Source: Corynebacterium urealyticum DSM 7109 (lineage in GTDB: Bacteria; Actinomycetota; Actinomycetes; Mycobacteriales; Mycobacteriaceae). Taken from it: a stretch of DNA of 64,000 nt. A model generated the notes under the pieces. The model did not search any database and was not told the DNA's origin. It saw only the letters and a list, made by a program, of their open reading frames with translations. The stretch covers positions 186,001-250,000 of the forward strand of contig NC_010545.1 in assembly GCF_000069945.1 (NCBI RefSeq). Reading direction: 5' to 3'. Within the stretch, counting starts at the first letter, position 1; every line of letters starts with the position of its first letter. Of this stretch, positions 1-9,200 are shown piece after piece. Position numbers and translations under genes: made by a program.

Positions 1-141
1 GGAAAGTTTGAGCTGGCTGCGCGCGGCGCTGGCATCAATCCGGTCGTCAGCTACAGCCCCATTGGTGTTCACAACTGGAATAACTGGGGTAACGAGCTCA
101 ATAAGGCTCGCCCGCATATCCTCGGCGCACTGGGTGCTTAA
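1..141 (+). CDS. mycolyltransferase (antigen 85/Cmt family), 3' end only
   Basis: The frame is open from the first base and ends with TAA at 139-141, leaving 46 C-terminal residues. They contain the motif GVHNWNNW, which matches the end of corynebacterial trehalose corynomycolyltransferases (the esterase D/antigen 85 fold), where the His of this motif is the catalytic base. These secreted enzymes move mycolates from trehalose monomycolate to another trehalose or to arabinogalactan. A second family member (csp1) follows directly, a pairing typical of this locus. The 5' part lies outside the window, so the exact paralogue cannot be named. Confidence 0.75.
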   Translation, partial: GKFELAARGAGINPVVSYSPIGVHNWNNWGNELNKARPHILGALGA

Positions 142-202
142 TCCAGTCAGAGTGTGATGGGCCTTTACCGACCTCTGAAGGGTTGGTCGTGCCCAGGCTC
201 TT

Positions 203-248
203 GAAAGAAGGGGCGCCTCCTCAATATTGAGGAGGCGCCCCTTCTTTC
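203..248 (+). terminator. 46-bp perfect palindrome, likely intrinsic terminator
   Basis: Positions 203-248 read the same on both strands. The core is GGGGCGCCTCCTC, then AATATT, then its complement, flanked by GAAAGAAG and CTTCTTTC. The pyrimidine-rich right arm would serve as the tail of a terminator for the upstream mycolyltransferase gene. The symmetry means it could act on both strands. Confidence 0.75.
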
Positions 249-290
249 TGGCTTTCCGGAAACTTTTCTGCGAGTTGCTGCCAAGTGTGC

Positions 291-318
291 TTTACAAGCC
301 CTAACGAAACAGTAAGCT
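291..318 (+). promoter_or_regulatory. candidate csp1 promoter
   Basis: TTTACA at 291-296 and TAAGCT at 313-318 are separated by 16 bp, an acceptable housekeeping-sigma arrangement for Corynebacterium. Short AAGCTT/TTAAG dyads follow at about 313-340. The remainder of the 328-bp gap between the two mycolyltransferase genes shows nothing else beyond the palindrome at 203-248. The call rests on pattern matching only. Confidence 0.35.
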
Positions 319-469
319 TAAGCCTTAAGTGAAGCTTTAGGCTTTGTGGCTACTGAGGCTGGCGAGAAACCCAGGCCGAAGCGGGAGGGGAACCCGCTTC
401 GACCGGGAGATGTCAGCCTGGATCTCGGCCATTTTATTGACGTTCACAAGGACACAAGGAAGTACACAT

Positions 470-2410
470 ATGCGCATTGCTGCGAAACTCCCCCGCCCGT
501 CCCGTATGGGGAAGGCGACGCTCGCCCTGCCGCTGGCTGCGGCTCTTGCCCTGCCGCTGATGCCAGCTGCCAACGCGCAGAGCGCCGGCAGCAGTCTGGC
601 TGGCGCCAATGGCCCTGGCTCCGGCACTGGCTACCTTGAGCCCCACGACGTTCCGGCCCGCCAGCCCGAGCGTGTGACCGAGCAGGACCTCCCGGGCCTG
701 CCTGAGGGTGTGTCCGTGGACAAGGTCGAGTGGATCACTGACCGCTGGGCAAACGTCTACATCAACTCCGCCGCCATGCCAGACAAGCCGGTGAAGGTCC
801 AGATCCTGCTGGCTCGCGACTGGTACTCGAAGCCGAACCAGAAGTTCCCGACCGTCTGGGCCCTTGACGGCCTGCGCGCCCGCGAGGATGAGTCCGGCTG
901 GACACTGTCCACGAATATTGCGAACTTCTACGCGGATAAGAACGTCAACGTCGTCCTCCCGGTTGGCGGCGAGTCCTCCTTCTACACGGACTGGCAGCAG
1001 CCGGATAAGGGCAAGCACTACAAGTGGGAGAGCTTCCTCGTCAACGAGCTCCCGGCTGTCCTGCGCGAGGGCTGGCGCAGCACCGAGGACCGCGCGATCG
1101 TTGGCCTGTCCATGGGTGGCACCGCGGCGATGAACCTCGCGCAGCGCTTCCCGAAGATGTGGAAGTTCGTTGGCTCCTTCTCCGGCTACCTGGACACCAC
1201 CTCTCCGGGCATGCCGCAGGGCATCGGCTACGCCACTCAGGATGGCGGCGGCTACGACGCACAAAAGATGTGGGGTCCGTACGGCTCCAAGGACTGGTAC
1301 GAGCACGACCCGAAGCTGGGTGTTGGCCTGCTGAAGGACATGTCCGTGTACGTCTCCGCCGGTAACGGCACCCCGGGCAGCCCGGAGGAGAACAGCCCGG
1401 CCGGAATCGGCCTGGAGGTCATGTCCCGTCTGACCACCCAGACCTTCCTCAAGGAGGCCAAGAAGAAGGGTGTGAAGGTCACCGCCCACTTCCGTAACTC
1501 CGGCATCCACAACTGGCCGTACTGGCAGTTCGAGATGACCCAGGCGTGGCCACAGATCGCTAACGCGCTCTCCCTGCCGGAAGGTGACCGTGGCGCGCAG
1601 TGCGCTGCCGGCGGTGCGATCGGCGATGCGCTGAAGGCTAATCCTAAGATCGGTGCCCAGATCGGCGCCTGCGTCTCGGGTGAATACGACGCTGCCCGCG
1701 GCGGCAAGGTCCAGGACTACCGTTCCGGCCGTGCCTACTGGCACCCGGACACCGGCGCTCACTTCCTGTGGGGGCGCATCGGTGCTCGCTATGTGGAGAT
1801 GGGCGCAACCAACTCCTGGCTCGGCTACCCGAAGAGCGAGGAGTACACGATCTCCAACGGCCGCGGCCGCTTCGTTCAGTTCGAGCACGGCAACATCTAC
1901 TGGACTCACGAGACCGGCGCCTACGCGGTGAAGCACGACATCCTGCGCACCTGGGGCGATAAGGGTTATGAAAACGGCCCGCTCGGCTACCCGGTGGCGA
2001 ATGCCGAGAAGGTCGGCGACGGCTGGGTGCAGCGCTTCCAGAACGGCGTCATCACCCGTGACAAGGACGGCAAGACGCAGTACGTCCAGGGTGAGATCGC
2101 CAAGAAGTACATGGCAGCCAAGGGCCCGGAGTCTAAGCTGGGCTTCCCGATCACCGGCGAGATGGACCTGCCGAACGGCAAGGGTAAGTTCTCCGAGTTC
2201 ACCGGCGGCTTCATCTACTGGTCCCCGCAAACGGGTGCTCACATCATCTACAAGGGCGCGATCTTCGACGCCTGGGGCGAGGAGAAGTTCGAGCAGGGCA
2301 AGTACGGCCTGCCGGTCTCTGACCAGGTCGCGATCCCGGCCGGCGGCGAGGTCGTGCGCTTCCAGGGCGGCGAGATCCAGCAGGTCAACGGAAAGATCGT
2401 CAAGAAGTAA
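470..2410 (+). CDS. csp1: Csp1/PS1-type mycolyltransferase with LGFP repeats
   Basis: This is a secreted trehalose corynomycolyltransferase of 646 aa. I chose ATG 470 because AAGGA lies just upstream and it gives a clean signal peptide ending ANA-Q near residue 36; the open frame extends upstream without such support. The catalytic esterase domain spans about 70-375, with nucleophile Ser214 in GLSMGG and His347 in GIHNWPYW. The C-terminal third holds four LGFP-type repeats (LGYP, LGYP, LGFP, YGLP), which are thought to anchor the protein to the cell wall. The domain order equals that of C. glutamicum Csp1/Cop1 (PS1). It sits between another mycolyltransferase gene and the fadD32-pks13-accD cluster. 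A strong hairpin follows the stop. Confidence 0.93.
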   Translation: MRIAAKLPRPSRMGKATLALPLAAALALPLMPAANAQSAGSSLAGANGPGSGTGYLEPHDVPARQPERVTEQDLPGLPEGVSVDKVEWITDRWANVYINSAAMPDKPVKVQILLARDWYSKPNQKFPTVWALDGLRAREDESGWTLSTNIANFYADKNVNVVLPVGGESSFYTDWQQPDKGKHYKWESFLVNELPAVLREGWRSTEDRAIVGLSMGGTAAMNLAQRFPKMWKFVGSFSGYLDTTSPGMPQGIGYATQDGGGYDAQKMWGPYGSKDWYEHDPKLGVGLLKDMSVYVSAGNGTPGSPEENSPAGIGLEVMSRLTTQTFLKEAKKKGVKVTAHFRNSGIHNWPYWQFEMTQAWPQIANALSLPEGDRGAQCAAGGAIGDALKANPKIGAQIGACVSGEYDAARGGKVQDYRSGRAYWHPDTGAHFLWGRIGARYVEMGATNSWLGYPKSEEYTISNGRGRFVQFEHGNIYWTHETGAYAVKHDILRTWGDKGYENGPLGYPVANAEKVGDGWVQRFQNGVITRDKDGKTQYVQGEIAKKYMAAKGPESKLGFPITGEMDLPNGKGKFSEFTGGFIYWSPQTGAHIIYKGAIFDAWGEEKFEQGKYGLPVSDQVAIPAGGEVVRFQGGEIQQVNGKIVKK

Positions 2411-2452
2411 CGCTCACCCATAGGGTGAGGTCGGGAGGCCAAAACCCGGCAG

Positions 2453-2514
2453 ACCGGGCACCGGGAGGGGCGGCGCGTGCGCCAGCACTCTCCCCGGTGC
2501 CCGGTATCGTTTTA
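2453..2514 (+). terminator. intrinsic terminator after csp1
   Basis: ACCGGGCACCGGG at 2453-2465 pairs perfectly with CCCGGTGCCCGGT at 2493-2505, and is followed by ATCGTTTTAA. A smaller inner GC-rich hairpin sits in the loop. It separates csp1 from the lipoprotein gene. Confidence 0.7.
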
Positions 2515-2619
2515 ACTAGTCAATCCGTTTACTGTGCCTGGCTACTAGCTCCAGCCCCCGGCGGGGTCGTAATATGGCTGACCCGCCGACTCCCGGCACC
2601 AATGGAAAGGAAGCGCACT

Positions 2620-3201
2620 GTGCGAAAGACAAGCCTCCCAACGATGCGGCGGCCGCTGGCCATCCTGGCGAGCCTGACCCTCCTCGGCGCGGCCAGCGCA
2701 TGTGGCACGGGCAGCACCGTCGACAACTCGGAGCAGGCCGATAACACTGCTGTGCCGAGCATATCTGCATCCGCGACGCCGGATAAGGGGGACGGTGAGA
2801 GTAAGGACAAGGACGACTCCAAGGGCGAGGGTGCGTCCTCCGGCGACCACGGTGCGACCGGCCAGGGCGCGCAGGACGGCGCCGTCGAGGAAGTTGACGA
2901 CGTGCCCGAGGGTGACGACCGCAGCGAGGGGGAGGAGCACTTCCTGGCGGCCCTCGAGAAGTCCGGCGTGCACTTCGACAAGGTGGACGAGGCGAGCCGC
3001 AACGCCGTCGAGTCCCAGATCATCGCCGCCGGCTACCACCACTGCCGTGAATCGGATACCCCGCTGATCGGCGTCGCGGCCGGTCAGATGCTCGCCCAGG
3101 GGCTCATCGACACGCCCAAGGGGGACGACGCCCTCACCCAGAAGTTCGAATCCATGATGAAGGATCTGCGCACCGCCGCGGATGAAAACCTCTGCCGCTA
3201 A
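2620..3201 (+). CDS. DUF732-type lipoprotein
   Basis: The product is a predicted lipoprotein of 193 aa. GTG 2620 is chosen because GGAAAGGAAG lies about 7 nt upstream and the resulting N-terminus (two Arg, hydrophobic stretch, lipobox ASAC-G) is a proper lipoprotein signal; the in-frame extension back to 2425 runs through the csp1 terminator and is unlikely. After the lipidated Cys comes a low-complexity Asp/Glu/Ser/Lys/Gly-rich linker. The C-terminal region from HFLAALEKSGV to DENLCR resembles DUF732, a small helical domain common in secreted mycobacterial and corynebacterial proteins. A secreted gene in this position beside the cutinase is conserved in C. glutamicum. Molecular function is unknown. 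Confidence 0.8.
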   Translation: MRKTSLPTMRRPLAILASLTLLGAASACGTGSTVDNSEQADNTAVPSISASATPDKGDGESKDKDDSKGEGASSGDHGATGQGAQDGAVEEVDDVPEGDDRSEGEEHFLAALEKSGVHFDKVDEASRNAVESQIIAAGYHHCRESDTPLIGVAAGQMLAQGLIDTPKGDDALTQKFESMMKDLRTAADENLCR

Positions 3202-3226
3202 GCGTGGCCGGGAGGAAAGAAGAATA

Positions 3227-4177
3227 ATGCGCAAGCCAATCGGCAAATCCGTGACGGTCATCGGCCTGGTGGTGCTCCTGGTACTCATCATCGCAGGCAT
3301 CGGTTCCTGGCTGGGCACCGATGGGAAGGGTGGTTTCGGTGGACCCGGCTCCAACGAGGGCGTAGGGAGGCCAGGTCGCGAGGCGAGCCCGAACCCGCCG
3401 GGCTGCGTGGACTACGAAGTCATCGCCCTGCCCGGTACCTGGGAATCCAAGGCGGACGACGACCCGGTGAATCCGACGGCCAACCCCCGATCCCTGCTGC
3501 TGCACGTCACCCGACCGCTGCAGGAGCAGACTGACCCGGAGCGCGTGAAGATCCACACGGTGCCCTATACCGCGCAGTTTAGGAACTTCAACGCGCAGCA
3601 CGAGATGAGCTACGACGACTCCCGCAAGCAGGGCCTGGGGCGTGCTGTCGGGGAGATTCAGGCGACGCACGAGAAGTGCCCGGCCACGAAGTTCGTCCTC
3701 GTCGGGTTCAGCCAGGGTGCGGTCATTGCCGGCGACCTGGCGTCGAATATCGGTAATCACCGCGGCCCGGTGGACCCGTCCCTGATCGCCGGCGTCGCGC
3801 TGATTGCGGATGGTCGACAGGAGCCGCAGCACGGCGAGCTCGTGGGAAATAAGAAGAACACCGGCATCGGCGCGGAGGTTGCGCTCCATGCTGTCAACGC
3901 CCTCGTGCAGCCCATCGTGCCAGGGGCGACGATGCGCGGCGGGCGCCCGGATGGCTTCGGCGAGCTCAACGACCGCGTGAAGAACTTCTGCGCTGCAGGC
4001 GACACTGTCTGCGACGCGCCGCCGACGATCGGCAACGCGGTGTCCCGGGCGAAGGAGCTGGTGGGATCCAACGGCATCCACGCGCACTACGACACGAACC
4101 GCGACGTCGTTGACGGGATGACTGCGCCGGAGTGGATCACCAATTGGGTGCGCGACCTCGTTCAACAGCCCATCTAA
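3227..4177 (+). CDS. cutinase-like secreted esterase
   Basis: The product is a 316-aa cutinase-family serine hydrolase. ATG 3227 follows GGGAGGAAAGAAG and gives an N-terminal membrane/signal segment (VTVIGLVVLLVLIIAGI). The catalytic triad of the cutinase alpha/beta-hydrolase fold is visible: Ser in GFSQG, Asp in AAGDTVCD and His in GIHAHYDTN. Disulfide-type cysteines flank the domain. Mycobacterial relatives (culp proteins) are cell-wall esterases or phospholipases, and one is encoded beside pks13/fadD32, as here. The start lies only 25 bp after the DUF732 stop, so the two genes are probably co-transcribed. The physiological substrate is not known; a mycolate ester is a reasonable guess from context. 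Confidence 0.88.
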   Translation: MRKPIGKSVTVIGLVVLLVLIIAGIGSWLGTDGKGGFGGPGSNEGVGRPGREASPNPPGCVDYEVIALPGTWESKADDDPVNPTANPRSLLLHVTRPLQEQTDPERVKIHTVPYTAQFRNFNAQHEMSYDDSRKQGLGRAVGEIQATHEKCPATKFVLVGFSQGAVIAGDLASNIGNHRGPVDPSLIAGVALIADGRQEPQHGELVGNKKNTGIGAEVALHAVNALVQPIVPGATMRGGRPDGFGELNDRVKNFCAAGDTVCDAPPTIGNAVSRAKELVGSNGIHAHYDTNRDVVDGMTAPEWITNWVRDLVQQPI

Positions 4178-4279
4178 AACTTCAGACACGAACCCTGAAG
4201 TAGTGCATTCAGCACCTAAATAGTTTAGGGTACAAAACAGCAATTTCTGAGCTTTAGGAAGGGACTAGGTGGTCCACCG

Positions 4280-6157
4280 ATGGATATCAACGCAGCCATG
4301 GGGCAGTTTTTCGATGAGAACGGCAATATCGCCGTGCCCGATGCACTGACGCTTTCCGGCATGAACGAGATGCTCTTCGCCGGGGCGAAGGCACAGGGAG
4401 AAGGCGACAAGGTCCTGTACCGCTACTGGGACTACAACGACTCCGCAGAAGGCGTGCTCCGCGAGTACACCCGCGAGGAGATCAACACCCGAATCAAGGC
4501 CGTGTGTGTGCGCCTGCAGCAGGTCACCAAGCGCGGTGACCGGGTGGCCATCCTCGCCAATAACTCGCCAGAGTACGTCTACAGCTTCCTTGGCATCATG
4601 TACGCGGGCCTGGTGCCGGTGCCGCTCTACGACCCGACCGAGCCGGGCCACGCTGACCACCTCACCGCCGTGCTGGATTCCTCCACCCCGGTGGCCGTCA
4701 TGACCAACAAGCGCTCCGCCACTGCGGTCCGCGAGTTCTTCGCGGACCGCCCGGCCCCAGAGCGCCCACGCGTGCTCGTGGCCGACGCCCTGCCGGACAG
4801 CCTGGCTGAGCAGTGGCAGAACCCGGCCGAGCTGCTGGCCAAGCACCCGGAGCTCGCGCCGAAGAGCTCCGACGAGGCGTTCCTGCAGTACACCTCCGGC
4901 TCCACCCGCACCCCGGCGGGCGTGGTCCTGACGCACAAGTCCATCGTCACCAACGTGCTGCAGATCTTCATCGCCGTGAAGCTGCAGCCGCCGGTGCGCA
5001 TCGTCAGCTGGCTGCCACTGCACCACGACATGGGCCTGATCCTCGCGGCTTTTGCCTCCATCTTGGGCATCCCGTTCGACCTCATGAGCCCGCGGGACTT
5101 CCTGCAGAACCCGGCGCGCTGGATCAAGCAACTGCACAAGCGTGACGACGAGGAGAACATCTACACCGTCGTCCCGAACTTCGCCCTGGAGCTGGCGACC
5201 CGCTACGCCAACCCCGCCGACGAGGCGAACGCGGAGCTGCTCGCGGGACTGGATCTCTCCCGCGTCGACGGCCTGGTCAACGGCTCCGAGCCGGTCACCC
5301 ACGCCTCCGTGGAGCGCTTTCTCGACCTCTTCGCTAACTACCAGCTGCGCCGTGAGACGATGCGTCCGTCCTACGGACTGGCCGAGGCCTCCCTGCTGGT
5401 TACCACCCCACAGACCGGAAAGCGGCCGTGGACCCAGTGGTTCGACCGCGAGCAGCTCGCGGGCGGTACCGCGGTGGCGCTGCCGGAGGGTGATGAGGCA
5501 GCCATGCCGCTGACCTCCGTGGGTCAGGTCTGCCCCTGGCAGAGCCTCTGCATCGTGGACCCGGAGACCGGCAAGGAGCTCGCGGACGGCCAGGTCGGTG
5601 AGCTGTGGACTAACGGTGAGAACACCGCCGCCGGCTACCTCAACCGCGAGGAAGAGACCACCTACACCTTCCGCAACCACCTCCCCGCGGACCACCGCCT
5701 GCCGGAGAACTCCCGGGCGGGTAACGCGCCGGAGGATAACTGGATGCGCACCGGCGACCTCGGCGTCATCGTTGACGATCAGGTCTTCATCACCGGCCGC
5801 CTGAAGGACCTCGTCATCGTCGCGGGCCGCAACCACTACCCGCAGGACATTGAGGAGACCGCTGCCGCGGCGACGTCCCACGTCAGCCACGGCGCGATCG
5901 CGGCCTTCGCGGTGCCGGGTGCTGACCTGGGACAGGACGTCGAGGGTCTGGTCATCCTCGCGGAGCGCACTCCGGAGGCCTCCCCCGTGGAGGATGGCAT
6001 TGCGGCCAACGACATCCGCGCGGCCGTGTCCAAGATCCACGGCCTGAAGCCGGCGGATATCCGCATCGTGGATGCCGGAAACATCCCGCGCTCCAGCGCA
6101 AACAAGATCGCCCGCCGTGTTGCGGCGAAGGCCTACTCGCAGGGCCAGTTCAACTAG
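4280..6157 (+). CDS. fadD32: FadD32, long-chain fatty acid-AMP ligase for mycolate synthesis
   Basis: The 625-aa enzyme belongs to the ANL (acyl-adenylate) superfamily. It activates the meromycolate-type fatty acid as acyl-AMP and loads it on the N-terminal ACP of Pks13. Visible motifs are the P-loop-like YTSGSTRTPAG (about residue 205), the adenylate motif SYGLAEAS, and the hinge region TGRLKDLVIVAGRNHYPQDIE near 510-530. The direct downstream neighbours pks13 and accD confirm the assignment (order fadD32-pks13-accD as in C. glutamicum and M. tuberculosis). GGAAGGGA lies about 18 nt before the ATG. A TAGGGT -10-like element is at 4226-4231. Confidence 0.95.
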   Translation: MDINAAMGQFFDENGNIAVPDALTLSGMNEMLFAGAKAQGEGDKVLYRYWDYNDSAEGVLREYTREEINTRIKAVCVRLQQVTKRGDRVAILANNSPEYVYSFLGIMYAGLVPVPLYDPTEPGHADHLTAVLDSSTPVAVMTNKRSATAVREFFADRPAPERPRVLVADALPDSLAEQWQNPAELLAKHPELAPKSSDEAFLQYTSGSTRTPAGVVLTHKSIVTNVLQIFIAVKLQPPVRIVSWLPLHHDMGLILAAFASILGIPFDLMSPRDFLQNPARWIKQLHKRDDEENIYTVVPNFALELATRYANPADEANAELLAGLDLSRVDGLVNGSEPVTHASVERFLDLFANYQLRRETMRPSYGLAEASLLVTTPQTGKRPWTQWFDREQLAGGTAVALPEGDEAAMPLTSVGQVCPWQSLCIVDPETGKELADGQVGELWTNGENTAAGYLNREEETTYTFRNHLPADHRLPENSRAGNAPEDNWMRTGDLGVIVDDQVFITGRLKDLVIVAGRNHYPQDIEETAAAATSHVSHGAIAAFAVPGADLGQDVEGLVILAERTPEASPVEDGIAANDIRAAVSKIHGLKPADIRIVDAGNIPRSSANKIARRVAAKAYSQGQFN

Positions 6158-6235
6158 AGTTAGGCGGCTCGTCCGTTAGGATGAAAGATTCACTAGGACG
6201 CGCCGCATTGCAACGAGAGGAATCACCCGGTCACC

Positions 6236-9200
6236 ATGGCAGAAGATAACGTGGGTCGCGCTCAGCAGGACCACCCCCGGAGCGAAGCAGAGCTCCGGCA
6301 GTGGCTGCGTAACTGGGTATCGGAGACCACCGACACCCCGGAGGCGGAGATCCGCGACGATCAGCCACTGGAGGAATTCGGGCTTTCATCCCGCGACGTG
6401 GTGATCCTCTCGGGGGAGTTGCAGCGCATGACGGGCCTGTCGGTGGACGCCACCGTGGCCTATGAGCACAACTCCATCGGGGCGCTCGTCGACTACTTGA
6501 GTTCCCAAGGTCAGGCGAACGCCCCGGCGGCAACGTCCGCAAAGAGGCGCGCCGTGGGCGGCGAGCAGGCGCCGGGGGAGCGGGACATTGCCGTCGTCGG
6601 CATGGCCGGCAGCTACCCGGGTGCCCCGACCACCGACGAGTTCTGGGACCTGCTGATCAGCTACCAGGACGGTATCGGTGAGCTGCCGGAGGGCCGCTGG
6701 TCCGAGTGGGCAGAGAACCCGGAGATGGTTCGTCGCATGGCGGACGCGCAGCTCACGGGCGGTTACCTGCCGGACCTGGCGTCCTTCGATGCGGAATTCT
6801 TCGGGCTCTCCCCGCTGGAGGCCGCGAACATGGACCCGCAGCAGCGCATCCTGTTGAAGCTGACCTGGGAGGCCCTTGAGGACGCACTGATCCCAGCGAA
6901 CTCGCTGCGAGGAGACAACGTTGGCGTGTTCATGGGAACCACGAACAACGACTACGCGAACCTCATCATCGCCGACCCGAAGGTCGCCCACCCCTATGCC
7001 CTGACCGGCAACTCCAGCTCCATCGTTGCCAACCGCATTTCTTATGCTTTTGACTTCCGGGGGCCGTCGGTTGCGATGGACACCGCCTGTTCCTCCTCGC
7101 TGGTGGCGATCCACCAGGCGGTTGGTTCCCTGCGCGACGGCAGCTCCGAGGTTGCGATCGCCGGTGGCGTGAATCTGCTGGCCAACCCCTTCGCTACCGT
7201 TGCCTTCTCCGAGACCGGGGTGCTGTCCCCGACCGGCAAGATCCACGCCTTCTCTGAGGACGCCGACGGCATCGTGCGCTCCGACGGCGCCGGCGTGATC
7301 GTGCTCAAGCGCCTCTCCGATGCAGTGGCAGCCGGGGATAACATCCTCGGCGTCATCAAGGGGTCGGCGGTGAACTCGGACGGCCGGTCCAACGGCATCA
7401 CCGCGCCGAACCCGGAGGCACAGTCCGCAGTGCTGCGCGCCGCCTACGAGGACGCGGGAATCGACCCGACGACCGTGGACTACGTGGAGGCCCACGGCAC
7501 CGGCACCATCCTCGGCGACCCGATCGAGGCCCGCGCGCTTGGCGAGGTGCTGGGCGCGGGGCGCGATGCGGATCACCCGACCCTGCTGGGGTCGGCCAAG
7601 ACGAACTTCGGCCACACCGAGGCCGCGGCGGGCGTGGCCGGCGTGATGAAGGTCCTGATGGCGATGCGCGAGGGCGTGCTGCCACCGAGCCTGAACTACG
7701 TGGGCCCGAACCCGCACATCGACTTCGACGCCCAGCGCCTCGAGGTGGTTGAGGATCCGCGCGAATGGCCGGAGTACTCCGGCCGCCCGGTGGCCGGTGT
7801 GTCCGGTTTCGGCTTCGGCGGCACGAATGCGCACGTGGTGATCGCAGCACCGACCGAGGAAGAGCTGCGCGACGCTGCCGCACTGAATGAGGAACGGGCC
7901 GCTGGCAAGGCAGACGCCGGCTCGGACGCCGCCGCGGGCACGGACCCGGCCCACCCGCTGATCGACTGGGAGGCCTGCGAGACCCCGGCCGCTCTGCTGC
8001 CGGTCTCCGGGTTCCTGCCCTCCCGCCGCCGCCTGGCCGCAGGCGACCTGCGCGACTGGCTTGCCGAGCACGAGTCTGCCGATCTGCTGGACGTCGCCGG
8101 GGCGCTCGCCGGCCGCAACCACGGCCGCTCCCGTGGCATCGTCCGCGCTGCCAGCGCCGCCGAAGCCATCGACGGGCTGGAGCGCCTCGCCGAGGGCAAG
8201 AAGGGCGCTGCCGTCTTTACCGCGGACTCGCCGTCGGCCACCGGCCCGGTGTGGGTCTACTCCGGCTTCGGCTCCCAACACCGGAAGATGGGCAAGGAGC
8301 TCGCCAGCATCTCCAGCTTCTTCGCCGAGCGCCTCGCCACGATCGACGAGATCGTGCAGCGCGAATCCGGCTGGTCGCTCGTCGAGAAGATCAACGACGA
8401 CGAGCAGAACTTCGACCTGGAATCCGCCCAGGTCGCCATCACCGCCGTCCAGATCGCGCTGACCGATCTGCTGCGGGAATTCGGGCTGCGCCCGGCCGCG
8501 GTCGTCGGCCAGTCCCTGGGCGAGATCGGTGCCGCCTACGGCTCCGGCGGGCTGTCCCTGGAAGACGCCATGACCGTGGCCTGCCACCGCTCCCGCCTCA
8601 TGGGCGAGGGAGAGAGCCAGCTCACCGGCGACCAGGCCGGGGCGATGGCCGTTATCGAACTGGGGCCGGAGGCGCTGGAGGCCTTCCGCGCCGAGCACCC
8701 GGAGTTCGCCAAGGTGGAGCCAGCGGTCTACGCCGCGCCGGGCATGACCACCGTCGGAGGCCCGCAGGCGGCCGTCGCCGCGCTCGTTGAGCACCTGGAC
8801 GGCGAGGGCAAATTCGCCCGCATGCTGGACGTCAAGGGCGCGGGGCATACCTCGATGCTCGACCCGATCCTCTCCGAGCTGCTTTACGAAATCGGCGGGA
8901 TCACCGCCCGCCCGATTCACACGCCGCTGTACTCCACCGTCCACCGCGGTGAGGTCTACCAGCCGGGTGAGGCCGTGCACGACGCTGAGTACTTCGTGCA
9001 CTGCACCCGCCACCCGGTCTGGTTCTCGGACGCCACCGGTCAGCAGTTCAAGGACGGCTACCGCACCTTCGTGGAGCTCTCCGCCCACCCGGTCGCGCTC
9101 ATGCCGATCATGAACAATGCCTTCGCCCACGACGCGGGCGATGCCAAGACCCTCTACGCGCTCAAGCGCAAGGAGCCGGCCACGGAGACGCTGCTGAACC

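Noticed and set aside
434..2242. 602-codon open frame antisense to csp1
   Set aside because: Shadow of the secreted mycolyltransferase gene; no domain or start signal.
4179..4201. Terminator after the cutinase gene
   Set aside because: ACTTCAG/CTGAAGT form a 7-bp stem but there is no T tract after it, so I do not list it as a feature.
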